Of a stretch of DNA of 64,000 nt, positions 36,301 through 47,910 are shown piece by piece; positions within the stretch are counted from its first letter, which is position 1, and each line of letters opens with the position of its first letter. The DNA comes from Paragordius varius (lineage: Eukaryota; Nematomorpha), in NCBI GenBank assembly GCA_964247055.1, contig OZ176058.1, positions 2,790,001 through 2,854,000 on the forward strand. Reading direction: 5' to 3'. The notes beneath the pieces are model-generated. The model was not told the origin of the DNA and did no database searches. It saw only the letters and a list, made by a program, of their open reading frames with translations. The position numbers and the translations under genes are program-made.

Positions 36301-39017
36301 TATTTATGGGAAAATCTCAATTTTACTAAAAAAATAAAAAAAGAAATTAAAAGTTTTTTTAAATCGAATTCGACTTACATTTTACAAATATCATGGAAAT
36401 TAACAAAGGAAGTTTTTTTGGTCCCAATCCTAACAACTTGAGGTGGTTTCATAACAAGCCTTTGTTTTTCACCCGCAACTAAATCTGGATTTCTATCTCT
36501 CATAATGCTAAACACACGATCTAAAAGCTAAAATTTGATTTAAAAATAATTTAAAATTAATGAAATATTATAAAAATAATTAATAAAATTAAAAAAAATA
36601 TTTATTTTTAATAAAAAATTTATATTATTGTATTGTCATACAAATATGAATTTTATAAAAAAATCAGTATTTCGATCTCTCATTATGCAAACTCACGATC
36701 TAAAAGCTAAAAAAAATCAATAAAATTTAAAAATTTAGAAAATTTTCAAAAAAAATAATTAAAATGCAAAAAATAATCAAATTTATGATATTTAGAAAAG
36801 TTTTATAAAAAAATATTGTAAAATTGTCATATATAAATATTAATTATATTAAAAAATCTCAGGATTTAGGTTTTTAATAATATTAAACACACGATCTAAA
36901 ACTAAAGAATAACATTTAAAAAAAATATAATTTTGAAAAATTTTCATAAAAAATATTAATTAAGATTATTTTATAAACTAAAAATATATATTTTAAAAAG
37001 AATTTTTATGAAAAAATTATTGTAAATTTTCAAATATATATTTTTAATTGTATAAAAAAATCTCAGGATTTGGATCCCTCATAATGCTAAACACACGATC
37101 TAAAAGCTAAAATTTGAAATAAAAAATATTTAGAAAATTTTCAAAATAAAAAAATAATTAAAATGCAAAAAATAATCAAATTTATGATATTTAGAAAAGT
37201 TTCATGAAAAAATTATTGAACTCAGGATTTGGATTTTTATTAATGCTAAACACACGATCTAAAAGCAAAAAAAATTCAATAAAATTTAAAATATTTAGTA
37301 AATCTTCATAGAAAAAATAATTAAAATGCAAAAAATAATCAAATTTATGATATTTAGAAAAGTTTTATGAAAAATTATTGTAAAATTGTCATATATAAAG
37401 ATTAAATAAAAAATTATTGTAAATTTGTCATATATATGTATATTATAATTTTATTAAAAATCTCAGCAATCTCTCATAATGCTAAACACACGATCTAAAA
37501 GCTAAAAAATGACATTTTAAAAAGATAATTATCAATTTTATATTAAAAACTGAAAATTTTTTAGAATATATATTATTAAAATAGATGATTATTAAAATTT
37601 TATATGAAAAATTAAAATATTTAGAAAATTTATGAAAAAATTATTTAGATTTGTCATATACATATTTTAATTTTATTAAAAAATCATTATTCCGACCCCT
37701 TATAATGCTAAACACACACGATCTAATAAAAGCTAAAATTTGAAATAAAATATAAAAATTTTTATAAAAAATTAATATAAAAACTTATATTTTGATATAA
37801 AGTTGGATTAATAAATTTATCAAAAAATATTTTAAAGATTTCGATCTCTTATACACTCACGATCTAAAAGATAAAAATTTAAAATGGAAAAAAATTAAAA
37901 AAATTTAAAATTGTAAAAATTTAAAATAAAGTTTTTAAAAAATTTATATGTTTTTAAAAACAAATAACCCTTTTAAATTAAAACAATTTCTTATAATGTT
38001 AAACACATAAGGTAGCTTTAAAAAAATATTTTAAACGAAAGATCTAGCAATTATATTTTTTCGCATAATATGAAAAATATTTTTTATATATTTTTAAAAA
38101 TATTCAATAGTGTGTATAAAATTGATAAAAATTTAATAATATTATTTAAAAATTAACAATTATATCAAAAATAATTTAAAAAGATACAATCAACATTGAA
38201 AATATTAAACAGGCAAAATGCAAAAACATATGCTTTAAAAATTAAAATTATACGGACAAAACGTAAAAATATGAAGACAAAAAGATATATTTTTTTTAAA
38301 CAATCAATCATTTTAAAACTTAATTTTCCCTATTTAAACTATTTGAATCAAATTGTAAAATATATGATTAATTGTATTACCAATATACATCTCTATTCCA
38401 CACTTTGCAATTTTAAACAATAATGAATTTCATATGAATAAATCAAATTTTGAAAAAGTAAGATAATCTTTAAAAAATAATATTTTTCTTTATATTTTTA
38501 CGTTTTGTCCGTATAAATTTTATCTGTAATGAACCCTATTAAAAATATTTATCAAATTTTGATTATTTGTGATAATTTCCAATTTAATTTAAATAATCAA
38601 AAAAATGATATATAAATTTAATACTGACAAAAAAATTTAAAGGGTGAAAAACAAATTAAAATATGTATCTTACAGATTAAATTATTAATTATCTGTGCAA
38701 GCTAATTTCAAAAAGTTATTTTTTATCATTTAAACGTGAAATAGAATAATTAAAATAAATTATAAAAATATATATAATAATGAGAAAAAAAACCAAATAT
38801 TTAAGTAAAGTAGCCCTTAAAATTAATATATTTAAAATTAATAATAATAATAAAAAAATTTGTTTCATAAAAAAATTCAAAAAAAAATTTTGTTTTTCTA
38901 AAAAAAAATATTTAATATAAAAAACCTCTTCATAAGTATAATCTTTCTCGGGTGCACTGTTTATATTATCTCCATTTAAACCACCACCTATAAAAGAATA
39001 TTATCAAATTAAATAAT

Positions 39018-39050
<33 letters not shown>

Positions 39051-39855
39051 TATTTATTATTAATATTTAAAGCATAAATTTTTACAATCAAATTAAATTT
39101 TTAAATCAAATTTGAAAAAAAAATCTATAAAATTGATTATAAAAAAATATTTAAATTAATTTTATAAAATAATAATGTCATGGTGATAAAAAGCGTTTTA
39201 ATATAAATATTAAAAAATAAATATTTTTAATATTTTTTTTAACTATATAAATATTATATAAATTATAATTCACCTTAAAACAAAAAATAAATTGATCGTG
39301 TTATAATAGCTTAAAAATTGGGATGGAAAAATATTTATTTAAATACTTTTTAATAAAATATTTAAAAAAATATATTTGAACCGTATTTAATAAATTTTTA
39401 AAAATAAATTAATATTAAATATATCAAATTATATGTTAAAGAGAGCCAACATTATAACAAATATAAAGAAAAAAATTTAAATTATGAATTTAATAAAATT
39501 ATATTCAAACCTAAGTCATTCGATACATTATTTTGTATTTCGTCTTCGAATGTGACATTTTGTGGTACTTTTTTCTTCTTTTTCTTTTTAAGCAAAGATA
39601 AATCAAACATAGCGTCTTCTAAACCGGTTCCAGCATTTGTGGTTTGAGTAGTCTAGAAAATTAAATCTAAAAATTTACTTCAGATATTGTTTCGGATTCA
39701 TTGGGTGGTATACTTTCATCTATAATTTTTTAGATATATTTTTACCCTGAAGGTCTAAATTTATATCTTTCTTTTTCTTTTTTTTCTTGATGGAAAGATC
39801 AAAAGACTAAAATTTAATTAATTCAAATTTTAAAATTTACCATATCGTTGTCCAT
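30390..39855 (-). CDS. EIF2S2: Translation initiation factor eIF2 subunit beta, 9 exons, 269 aa
   Basis: Exons are 39855-39841, 39806-39746, 39719-39679, 39652-39511, 38987-38926, 36527-36379, 33015-32959, 32598-32513 and 30586-30390; they sum to 270 codons with stop and every phase agrees. The protein is part of the eIF2 complex that brings initiator Met-tRNA to the 40S subunit. Two lysine blocks are visible (K12-K18 and K61-K67), which in this family bind eIF5 and eIF2B epsilon; human eIF2 beta has three, so one appears absent. The core is very conserved: [74 protein letters not shown]. The zinc ribbon uses C210, C213, C231 and C234, followed by [17 protein letters not shown]. The N-terminus is shorter than in vertebrates (333 aa in human). 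The first exon codes for only five residues (MDNDM). Confidence 0.96.
30597..32070 (-). repeat. Tandem copies of eIF2 beta exon 9 5' edge with flanking intron
   Basis: The start of exon 9 with acceptor (real copy 30542-30596) recurs at about 31085-31137, 31243-31292, 31706-31757 and 31866-31917. Intervening intron, including fragments of the AATTCACCCT foldback element, is duplicated as units of about 620 bp (compare 30700-30960 with 31360-31620). Confidence 0.8.
33277..33545. mobile_element. Foldback element, AATTCACCCT family, in eIF2 beta intron 6
   Basis: Left end ACCATTTACAGTTCAAATTC; right half has GGTGAATTTGAATTGTTCGA and further units, with the outer right tip lost. It lies between eIF2 beta exon 7 and the exon-edge array. 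Confidence 0.65.
33960..36378 (-). repeat. Tandem array of eIF2 beta exon 6 3'-edge copies with donor
   Basis: Downstream of exon 6, the last 28-40 bases of the exon plus its donor (minus strand TTTGTAAAAT|GTAAGT) recur about 10-12 times, at roughly 36204, 36066, 35825, 35706, 35476, 35304, 35070, 34904, 34771, 34536, and decayed at 34361 and 33970. The genuine one is 36406-36372. The DNA between copies falls into three recurring types, so this is a higher-order repeat of 130-240-bp units. Confidence 0.9.
36542..38015 (-). repeat. Tandem array of eIF2 beta exon 6 5'-edge copies with acceptor
   Basis: In the intron upstream of exon 6, about seven to eight copies of the acceptor plus exon start (minus strand TTTTAG|CTTTTAGATCGTGT) recur at roughly 36671, 36866, 37071, 37230, 37469, 37692, 37840 and, very decayed, 37990. 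Spacing is 150-230 bp. The genuine exon start is 36527. Several copies reach about 50 bases into exon sequence, and most keep the AG. Confidence 0.88.
38232..38526. mobile_element. CAGTAAAAATTG-family element in eIF2 beta intron 5
   Basis: Left arm AATTAAAATTATACGGACAA and right arm ATTTTTACGTTTTGTCCGTA are clear; the interior keeps TGTATTACCAATATACATC. The family recurs about every 5-10 kb through the window. Confidence 0.8.
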
Positions 39856-40099
39856 TTCGTGGTCGAATCGATAAAAGGTAAAAGATGTTAAAACTCAAAT
39901 ATTTCAGTACACTTTCTGTTACCCATTATCCACAAAAAATATCCTCATAATATATATATATATATATTATTAGCTAGAATTATTAATTTTTTGGCTTCGT
40001 ACCTTACAGTTTTATATAAAATTTATAATTTTTTGTGGTTATTCCATATAACACGCAAAAATAGTGCATTCACTGCACCCAAAATTTTATGGCATAATC

Positions 40100-40136
<37 letters not shown>

Positions 40137-40361
40137 TCTGATAAAAAATGTATATAAATTATAATAATCCCATTGGTTTCGGACCTTGCGAGTCTAAAGA
40201 TATTAACACTTTTGACTACTCCATATAGGAATATGCGATAGCACAGATTATAGTAAAAAATGCATTATAAAGTATGTTTAAAATGCAAAGCTCTAATTTA
40301 TTTCTTCTTTAGCAGTGGCTGCAGAAAGCTCAATTAAAAATGACGATGTTTTAGACTTTGA

Positions 40362-41590
40362 TTCAAATTGGGGTATCTAAATACCCCAGACTAAATTTAA
40401 ATTAATATTTTTAAAAAACTACTGAAGGAAACAATCCTAATTTAAATTTATGCTTCTATCCTGATATATATTATATAAATATGCCAAAACATATTGATAG
40501 TTTTGAAAAAAAAACTCCATCTCAAACTACTTTGACGCCATTTTTATTTTACAAAATTTTTGCAAAATATCGTTTTATTTTATTTTAAGGGTAAAACTAA
40601 ACAATTTTTTATATAAATTACATCTAACATTCATAGAAATAGAAAAAGCGGTTTAGTTTGTATAATTTTTCAATTTTACAATTTGACACATGTCGCGTTG
40701 ACGAAATTTTTATCTTTCGGTTTTAGCTTAAAATAAGTAATATCAAGTATTTTTGAATAAATTTTTTTATATTTCGGTTTATTAATGTTATATAAGTGCA
40801 AAATTTTGCCATGGTTTTGATTTCTTCTATATTTTTTAAAGAATTTAAAATTAAACAGGCATGGGGTATCCAACTACCCCAATTTGAATCGAAGGACTAA
40901 AATGAGTGTGTTGTATCCAAGTGTTAAATTAAGCGGTAAAAATGGCGAGATCGTGAGAAAAATAAAGCATAAGCTAGATTATGGCATCAAAAAAATTAAA
41001 AATGCATAATTTATTTATTTAACACTTGGATACAACACATTCATTTTAGTCCTTCGATTCAAATTGGGGTAGTTGAACACCCCAGGCCTGTTCAAAATTA
41101 AATCCTTTGAAAAATATGGAAGGAATCGAAACCAGAGCAAAATTTTGCACTTATAAAACATTAATAAACCGAAATATATAAAATTTTTTCACAAATAATT
41201 GATAACACTTATTTTAAGCTAAAACCGAAAGGTAAAATTTAGTCAACGAGACATTTGTGCAATGATAAAATTGAAAAATAATATAACCGGGTTTTCTATT
41301 TCTATCAATGTTAGATGTAATTCAAATAAAAATTAACTTTAATTTTACCCTTAAAATTAAATGAAAACGATATTTTGCAAAAATTTTGTAAAATAAAATG
41401 GCGTCAAGGTAGTTTGACATGGAACTTATATTTGAAAACAAATTTTTTTATGATATCTTGGCAAATTTATCTAATTTTTATAAAGATAGAAACATAAATT
41501 TAAATTGAGACCGTTTCCTTCAGTATTATTTAAAAATCCCGACTCAAATTTAGTTTGGGGTAACGCCAATTTGAATCGAGGTATTAAAAT
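40362..41590. mobile_element. Two TTCAAATTGGGGTA-family elements as an inverted pair
   Basis: Arms of about 560 bp (40362-40930 and 41016-41590) are mutually complementary around an 85-bp spacer. Each arm is itself bounded by a TIR of the form TTCGATTCAAATTGGGGTA ... TACCCCAATTTGAATCGA, and contains the phrase AAATGGCGTC next to a TTTGCAAAATATCG block. Further copies: about 16280-16660, 43085-43590, 46076-46350. No protein recognised. Confidence 0.7.
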
Positions 41591-42581
41591 CTAAATTTTT
41601 TGCAGCTTTCTTTGAAGCTTATTTTATGGTGTTTCTAAAAATGGCGAAAATGTTTTTAAAAACTTTAAAACAATGGCTACCAATCATATGTTCACACCCA
41701 ACCAAATAACCTCCCTTCCGTCTTTTAAAATAAAACAAAGATGAAAAGCAAAATTTATTATAATGTTAAAAAAATGGAATTTAATGATATTTTATCTGTT
41801 GTTGTAATATTATTTCCATATCCGGGAAAAAGTTTTTTATAATTTGCACATGATCCTCATTAATAAATTGTGTTAATTTTATTGTTTAATTGAACCAAGG
41901 CTGAAAATTCAGTTTTAAATACGTTTATTTGAAAAGATCAAATACATAAGGCGATTTAATTTTGGTTGCATGATGCGCTTTTATCCAAAATTTCTGGATA
42001 TTAAGATTAGCAAAGTCGTTTCTAATAGTTGAATTTGATTTTATTTTCTAACTTCACTACTATCGCAAGAGTTAGCATCAATTGTAAATGGATTTGTTAA
42101 GTTAACTGACCACCCAGATAAAGGACCTGGTAAATTTTAGCAAATTCTCCACAAAAAAATTCATATGAACAAATTTTCATAATATAAAAATCAGTAACGA
42201 AAAATAATATGTGGATAACCATCTAATAATCATAACTTCTCTGCTGTAATTTTATAATTATGAATCAATTATCAAATAATGGTAAACATTATTTCAACCC
42301 TCCCCCCCCCCCAGTTTCTACGCCACTCTTGGAAAAGGTTTTTTGGGGAGCTTGAATATATAATTAGACTTCATTTATATAATATTGTTATCATAAAAAT
42401 ATTAAAAAAAATTAATGATAGCTGTTTACGCCACACCTTCAACATTTTTTAGTTTAAACCTTAAAATTGCTAAAGCGAAAATGTTGATAAAATAATCTTG
42501 AAATCTTAAATTTCTCAAGGCTGTTGTAGCATAATATTACCTCTTAGAATAAAATATACATTTTTTGTTTAAACACTAAAG

Positions 42582-42853
42582 CAGGAATGTCCAACATAAA
42601 TGGCTACGAGGGGCCGCATTTGAAACATACATGGGCATTCATAATTAAGAATTTAAACAAAAAACGCTAAATGCCAACTCAATATTACAACTTTTTTCTA
42701 ATTTTTGCCATGTGGATAGAATTTGTAGAAAAAATTGTTAAGAAAAATCAATTTCGTTTATATTTTGTAAGCTTATTTTTTGCAAATTACGAATTTTCAA
42801 ATATTTTGTGGGTCGTACTTAAATTCTTGGCAAGCCCATGTTAGACACCCATG
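42582..42853. mobile_element. hAT-like non-autonomous element
   Basis: Left end CAGGAATGTCCAACATAAAT followed by GGGGCCGCA; right end ATGTTAGACACCCATG. The tip CAGGGGTGTC-type sequence followed by a GGGCC block is the common terminus of hAT non-autonomous elements. The interior is AT-rich and non-coding. Target duplication not clean. Confidence 0.65.
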
Positions 42854-43740
42854 TACCAAAAGAATAAGTTTATGCAGATTTATTATAAACCCAATAATTG
42901 TTGACCAACTAACAATTCACTTAATTGAGAAATATTTTATTTAATGTAAGAATGTATGGATTTTTTTTATTCTTTTGTTTTATTGGAACAAAGTTTTACT
43001 GCCCGTATATATCAAAAATTTTCCCATATTAACATTTTAAACGACCCATAAATTAATATATAGGCATTTACTGAATTCACAACGCCAGCACTTCGATTCA
43101 AATTGGGGTAACTAGTGACCTTCGACCATATTTAAATTGATATATTAAATAACTATTGAAAGAAGTTCCAATTTTTGGCCTATATCTTAATAAATATGTT
43201 ATAAATAAGCCAAAATATCTGATAAATTTGTTTTGAAAAAAAAACTCCATATCAAACTACTTTAAGGCCATTTTTATTTTAGAACAATATGGCAAAATAT
43301 CGTGCTCTTCTAACGCTAAAATAAAATTTAATTTGTATTTATAATCACTTCCAGAATTAATATAATTAAAATAGGTTTATTTTGAAGTATTTATGTATTT
43401 AATTATTGTAGAGTCATGTTGGTTACTTCATGTTTATAAGTTTAAATACGTATCAGGTTTTTTAGAATGAATCTTTTTTATTTGGGTTCATCGATGTTAT
43501 ATCAGTCCAAACCTTTGCAGCGGTTTTAATTTGTTCCATTAGAAATTTTAATTAAACAGGCATGGGGTTCCCAGTGACCCCACTTTGAATCGGTTATATA
43601 ACCAATCTATTGTTGCTAACAAGAATGATTTTAACCTAAATAAGGTAACCCAATTAAATTGCTCGTGTTAGGTATTTACATAAATTGTGAATAAAAACAA
43701 TTGAAAACTTTTAATGAGTTTAATATCATATTGAAATATA

Positions 43741-44030
43741 TACCAGTTACAATTCAAATTCACCCTTAAACAAATTCACTCTCGAACAATTTAAATTTAT
43801 CCTATATGTGTTTTTGGGCTAATATAACTCATCATTAATATGAACTATATTTTTACGACATTTCTATTTTAGCATTATATTAATTTTTAACAAAATTTTA
43901 TTTTTAAAAAATATTTAAAAATATAGGCAATTTTTAATGTAGAAAAACACATAAATTATTTATGGTGAATTTAAATAGTTCGAGGGGGAATTTAAATTGT
44001 TCAAGGGTGAATTTGAACTGTAAATGCTAT
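43741..44030. mobile_element. Foldback element, AATTCACCCT family
   Basis: Left end ACCAGTTACAATTCAAATTC and right end GGTGAATTTGAACTGTAAAT, with only two to three internal units at each side. Same core phrase (ATAACTCATCATTAATATGA) as the larger copies. Confidence 0.65.
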
Positions 44031-44684
44031 ATTAAATTTTTGCTTATATCAGGATTATAGTGTTGATGTCAATTTACCGATAAACCATTTTTAATGAAAA
44101 ACAGATGGCACATTTTATTTTAATATACCTGTAAATTAATATTTTAATAATAAAAATAAAAAATATAAATAAAATTTAATTTATAATTATTTGATTTAAA
44201 AATATTTAATATTAATATTTTTTAGGTTAAAAAATTAAAATATATCATTGCTAAAACAACATGTTACCGCCAACGCCATATAAGAGAAATAAATGCAAAA
44301 ATACGCTAAACAGCTGATAATTTTTTAAATAATTTTATGAAAAAACTTACAGCTTATGTTGATAAATTTTACAAAAATGATTAATTCTACAAAAAAACAT
44401 ACATTTTTTTTTCAAAAGCCCGCTATACTTTTTTAATACTACATTCCTCTTTCGCTTTTTTTGCCATGTTCGCCTTTCGGGGTAATGTTATATCCCAGAG
44501 CTCAATTTGGAAATAACCTACAGTTTAGTTTGAAAAATTACTTTAGTTGAAGTTTAAATGTTAAAAATAGTTGCCATGTATTAGATAAAAAAAGCAAAAA
44601 TTTTATACAGTTTTGTAACTTCTAGAGTCTAAAATTGCAACAGCGTCAAAACACGATTGGTACGAACAGCTGATATCAAAATCA

Positions 44685-45383
44685 TATACACCATTTGCAC
44701 CTCAAGAGTGTCCTTGAACACTTCAAGTTTGTCCTTGAACATTTCGAGTTAGTCCTTGAACAGTTCAAGTTGGTCCTTGAACAATTCAAATTGGTCCTAG
44801 AACATTTCATGTTGGTGCTTAAAATTTTTAAATTTTGATTTAACCATTATTTTTGCATTTATTTTTTTAATTTATTATTTTTAACTTAATATTGTTTATT
44901 TATTATATATATATTCATTTAAAAATAAAATTTTTTATTGAAAAACCACTTTTTTGTTTCAAACTATTTTTTTTCAATTGAACAAAATTATTAACTTTTT
45001 GTAATTAATAATCGGAAAACTTGTATAATTTTCCATTTGTGTTAAAATCTTATAAATACCAAAATTATTTTAAGAAATTAATAAATATATACGGTTTCTC
45101 AAAGATTAAAAGTTGGTATCAATTTAAAATTTATAGGTTAAAAACAATAAAATAGATGTATTATTTACGATTTGATTGATAAAAGTTAAAAACATAACAG
45201 AAAAGTGAAAGGACCAACTCGAAACTGTTTAAGGACCTAATTGAACTGTTTAAGGACCAACTTGAATTGTTCAAGGACAAACTTAAAATGATCATGGACC
45301 AACTTGAACTGTTCAAGGACCAACTTGAAATGTTCAAGGACCAACTTGTAGTGTTCAAGGACACTCTTGAAGTCAAAATGGTA
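44685..45383. mobile_element. Foldback element, copy 2, with expanded end repeats
   Basis: The left end carries about six and the right end about ten units of the GGACCAACTTGAA-GTTCAA type, around the same core as the 15008-15566 copy. A solo end fragment is at 19258-19336. The open frame across the right array is a by-product of the 15-base repeat, which keeps phase. Confidence 0.75.
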
Positions 45384-45457
45384 CAAGTTTTTCTGGTTAT
45401 TGTAGCCTGAAAGCTTTTAAAGCTAATACATTTTTTCTTAAAACAATGTACGATAAC

Positions 45458-45722
45458 GTAATTGTAAATAACGGATTGGTTATGTTCTGTAATAACAGTT
45501 GTTAAAATCCGTAATATAACGATAAAGGATAATTAAATAGAATTAAATGAAAGTATAAATAGAAATTATAAACGATATGTGAGACCCTTCGTCAATAGTA
45601 ATCACAGACTAGTTTCGTGCTTGTTAGCACTCATCAGTACGACACAACTATTTGACTTGGGGTTTTCACATATCGATTTCGTATATATATCCAGCTTTGC
45701 ACTTTTGGTATAAATGCAGTTG
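45458..45722. mobile_element. Hammerhead-bearing repeat, copy 3 (right end lost)
   Basis: The left TIR (AATAACGGATTGGTTATG...) and the middle match copies 1 and 2. The copy breaks off at about 45722 at the phrase GCAGTTGGTTAT, where it runs into the centre of a large palindrome shared with copy 4. Confidence 0.75.
45590..45658 (-). ncRNA. Type I hammerhead ribozyme, copy 3
   Basis: Core CTGATGA, stem II GTGC/GCAC, GAAA, stem III ACTAGT and the GTC site are all present on the minus strand. One base in the stem I partner differs from copy 1 (TGTGAT for TGCGAT), leaving a wobble. Confidence 0.85.
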
Positions 45723-45897
45723 GTTATAAGAATTTAAATTAGATTTAATGGAATTTATGAAAAATAGAAAATTAACTCTAGGGGTGAGCCTAGATTTAGA
45801 GTGTAGCTATATAGGGATTTCATAATCAGTTTTCAGTTTATTTTCAAATTTTCAATTTAATTTTCATAAATTCCATTAAATCTAATTTAAATTCGTA

Positions 45898-46075
45898 TAA
45901 CCAGCTGCATTTATACCAAAAGTGCAAAGTTGGATATATATACGAAATCGATATGTGAAAACCCCAAGTCAAATAGTTGTGTTGTACTGATGAGTGCTAA
46001 CAAGCACGAAACTAGTCTGCGATTACTATTGACGAAGGGTTTCACATATCGTTTATAATTTCTATTTATACTTTC
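45898..46075. mobile_element. Hammerhead-bearing repeat, copy 4, inverted relative to copy 3
   Basis: This is the reverse complement of the copy-3 unit from the GCAGTTGG edge to about the ATGAAAGTATA edge. It directly abuts a TTCAAATTGGGGTA-family repeat at 46076. Confidence 0.75.
45967..46034 (+). ncRNA. Type I hammerhead ribozyme, copy 4
   Basis: On the plus strand: outer stem I GTCAAATAG / CTATTGAC, inner stem GTTGTA / TGCGAT (a C to U change that keeps a G-U pair), core CTGATGA, stem II GTGC/GCAC, GAAA, ACTAGT, GTC. All core bases are intact. Confidence 0.87.
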
Positions 46076-47875
46076 ATCAAATTTAAATAAAAAATTAGCC
46101 TTAAATTTTACCCTTAAAATTAACGATATTTTGCAAAAATTTTGAAAAATAAAAATGGCGTCGAAGTGGTTTGACATGGAACATTTTTTCAAAATCAAAT
46201 TTTATTTAAATATTTTGGCATATTTATATATAATTTTTTAGGATAGAAGCATAAATTTAAAGTGGGACGGTTTCCTTCAGTAGTTTTTTAAAAATCCTAA
46301 CTCAAATTTAGTCTGGGGTATTTAGATACCCCAATTTGAATCGAAATGTTAAATTGGTAAAATATTTTTTTCTAAAAAGCAAATTAAATATAAACGATAC
46401 AATCTAACCACTAAACCATTTCATCCATTTTATGATTCGATGTACAGTAATTGGATTTTTATTTTTATTTAAACACCTATTCTTGGATCAATTTTCACAC
46501 TTCTTTTCTTAATTTTGCTAAAGGGTATGGCGATTACCCGTCTGCCACCTGTCCACACATTAACTTAAATCGAACTAACAAATTTAGGCCATCTGTTAAA
46601 TTATTATTGTATTATATTTATTCTCTATAATAAATAAAATTCATTTTCGATATATTTTGTTTTGGTTGGAATATCTCACCACCCACACCACGAATGCGGC
46701 CTTAAAACTCTTTTTTCATGGCCCTGATTTACTTATTTTTTAATATAAGTTTAGATTGCTATAAATATTTATCACTATTTGAAGCACCAGTTAAATTTCA
46801 AGAAAAATTTACGGCCCTTTTAATTTTTTTGGTGAGTACAATTGCTTTAACACTGTTTGATCTAGGGTAGTAACAATTTAAGTTTTTAATTGACTAATGT
46901 ATTTTAAACGACGGAGAGTCCTAATGTCTGCACAAGATTATTTGGTATTTACTGACATGAAACTATAATTAATAAAAAAAACGAAGGATATCAAACCAAT
47001 ATTTCCATTTTAATTAGCATCAATATCAACTTAAATTATATTTCGGAAACAAATCATAAAGCCATCATTTCCCATTTTTATAAATATATAGGTGACCATA
47101 AATAATGTTTTATTATCCATATATTTTTTAATATCCTATACACATGATAGATAAACAAATAATAAAACAATAAACTAATACGATTATGTTTAAAATCAAT
47201 AAAGTCTGATTGATCATTCAATTGTCTCGTTTGAATATTGAGATAGACAATTTTAATTGAAATGAGCATAATATATTTTTGATTTTATGAGCAATTTTGG
47301 TATGTGGCATGTTATAAAATGATTCACTCTCAAGTTTTCTAAAATTTGGCTCCAAAGGCATGCTGTATCGATATGATGGTGCAGTTGTAGGGGGTTGCTC
47401 CCTACCCAGAGACCAATATAAAAATGTAGTTAGATAAAAAAAATTGTCTTTATACCTGGAATGATCATTCATTCCTAATAGTTTATGGAAGAATGGCTTT
47501 AAAACTAAATAATACTTCAATGATAGCGCTTTTTTTAGGGAGCAAAGGGCCTATAACGGCTAATTCAAAAAATCCGCTCGACTAAAATTTTTGACTTTTT
47601 ATGGGTAATACTTTAAGCAGCTATTGAACTCATATGGCCTGATAGGTTTTCTGATTTAGCCCCAAAAGCACGCTATTTCGATATGACAGGTCAGTTTTTC
47701 GCGGGTAGCTCCTTACCCAGAAGCTACCATCAAAGAAACGCTTGATTAAATTTTTGCATATTAACAGGGAATACCTTGAATCCTTATTGAATTTTTACGT
47801 TATCATACTATTATCTGGGGACGACAATGTAAAGTATATATTGTATATCACAACAACAAACGCGTTATATCATGA

Positions 47876-47910
<35 letters not shown>

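Noticed and set aside
34360-36410. Regularly spaced near-identical 30-bp repeats that look like a CRISPR array
   Set aside because: The repeat is the coding end and donor site of eIF2 beta exon 6, the spacers are themselves repeated in three types, and the host is an intron-bearing animal genome.
45161-45376. Ser/Leu/Asn-repeat open frame on the minus strand
   Set aside because: It is a by-product of the 15-base palindromic units at the end of a foldback element, which stay in phase.
821-46034. The hammerhead repeats as parts of Penelope-like element terminal repeats
   Set aside because: No GIY-YIG or Penelope reverse transcriptase is seen nearby and the best copy is bounded by inverted, not direct, repeats; left open only as a possible distant origin.
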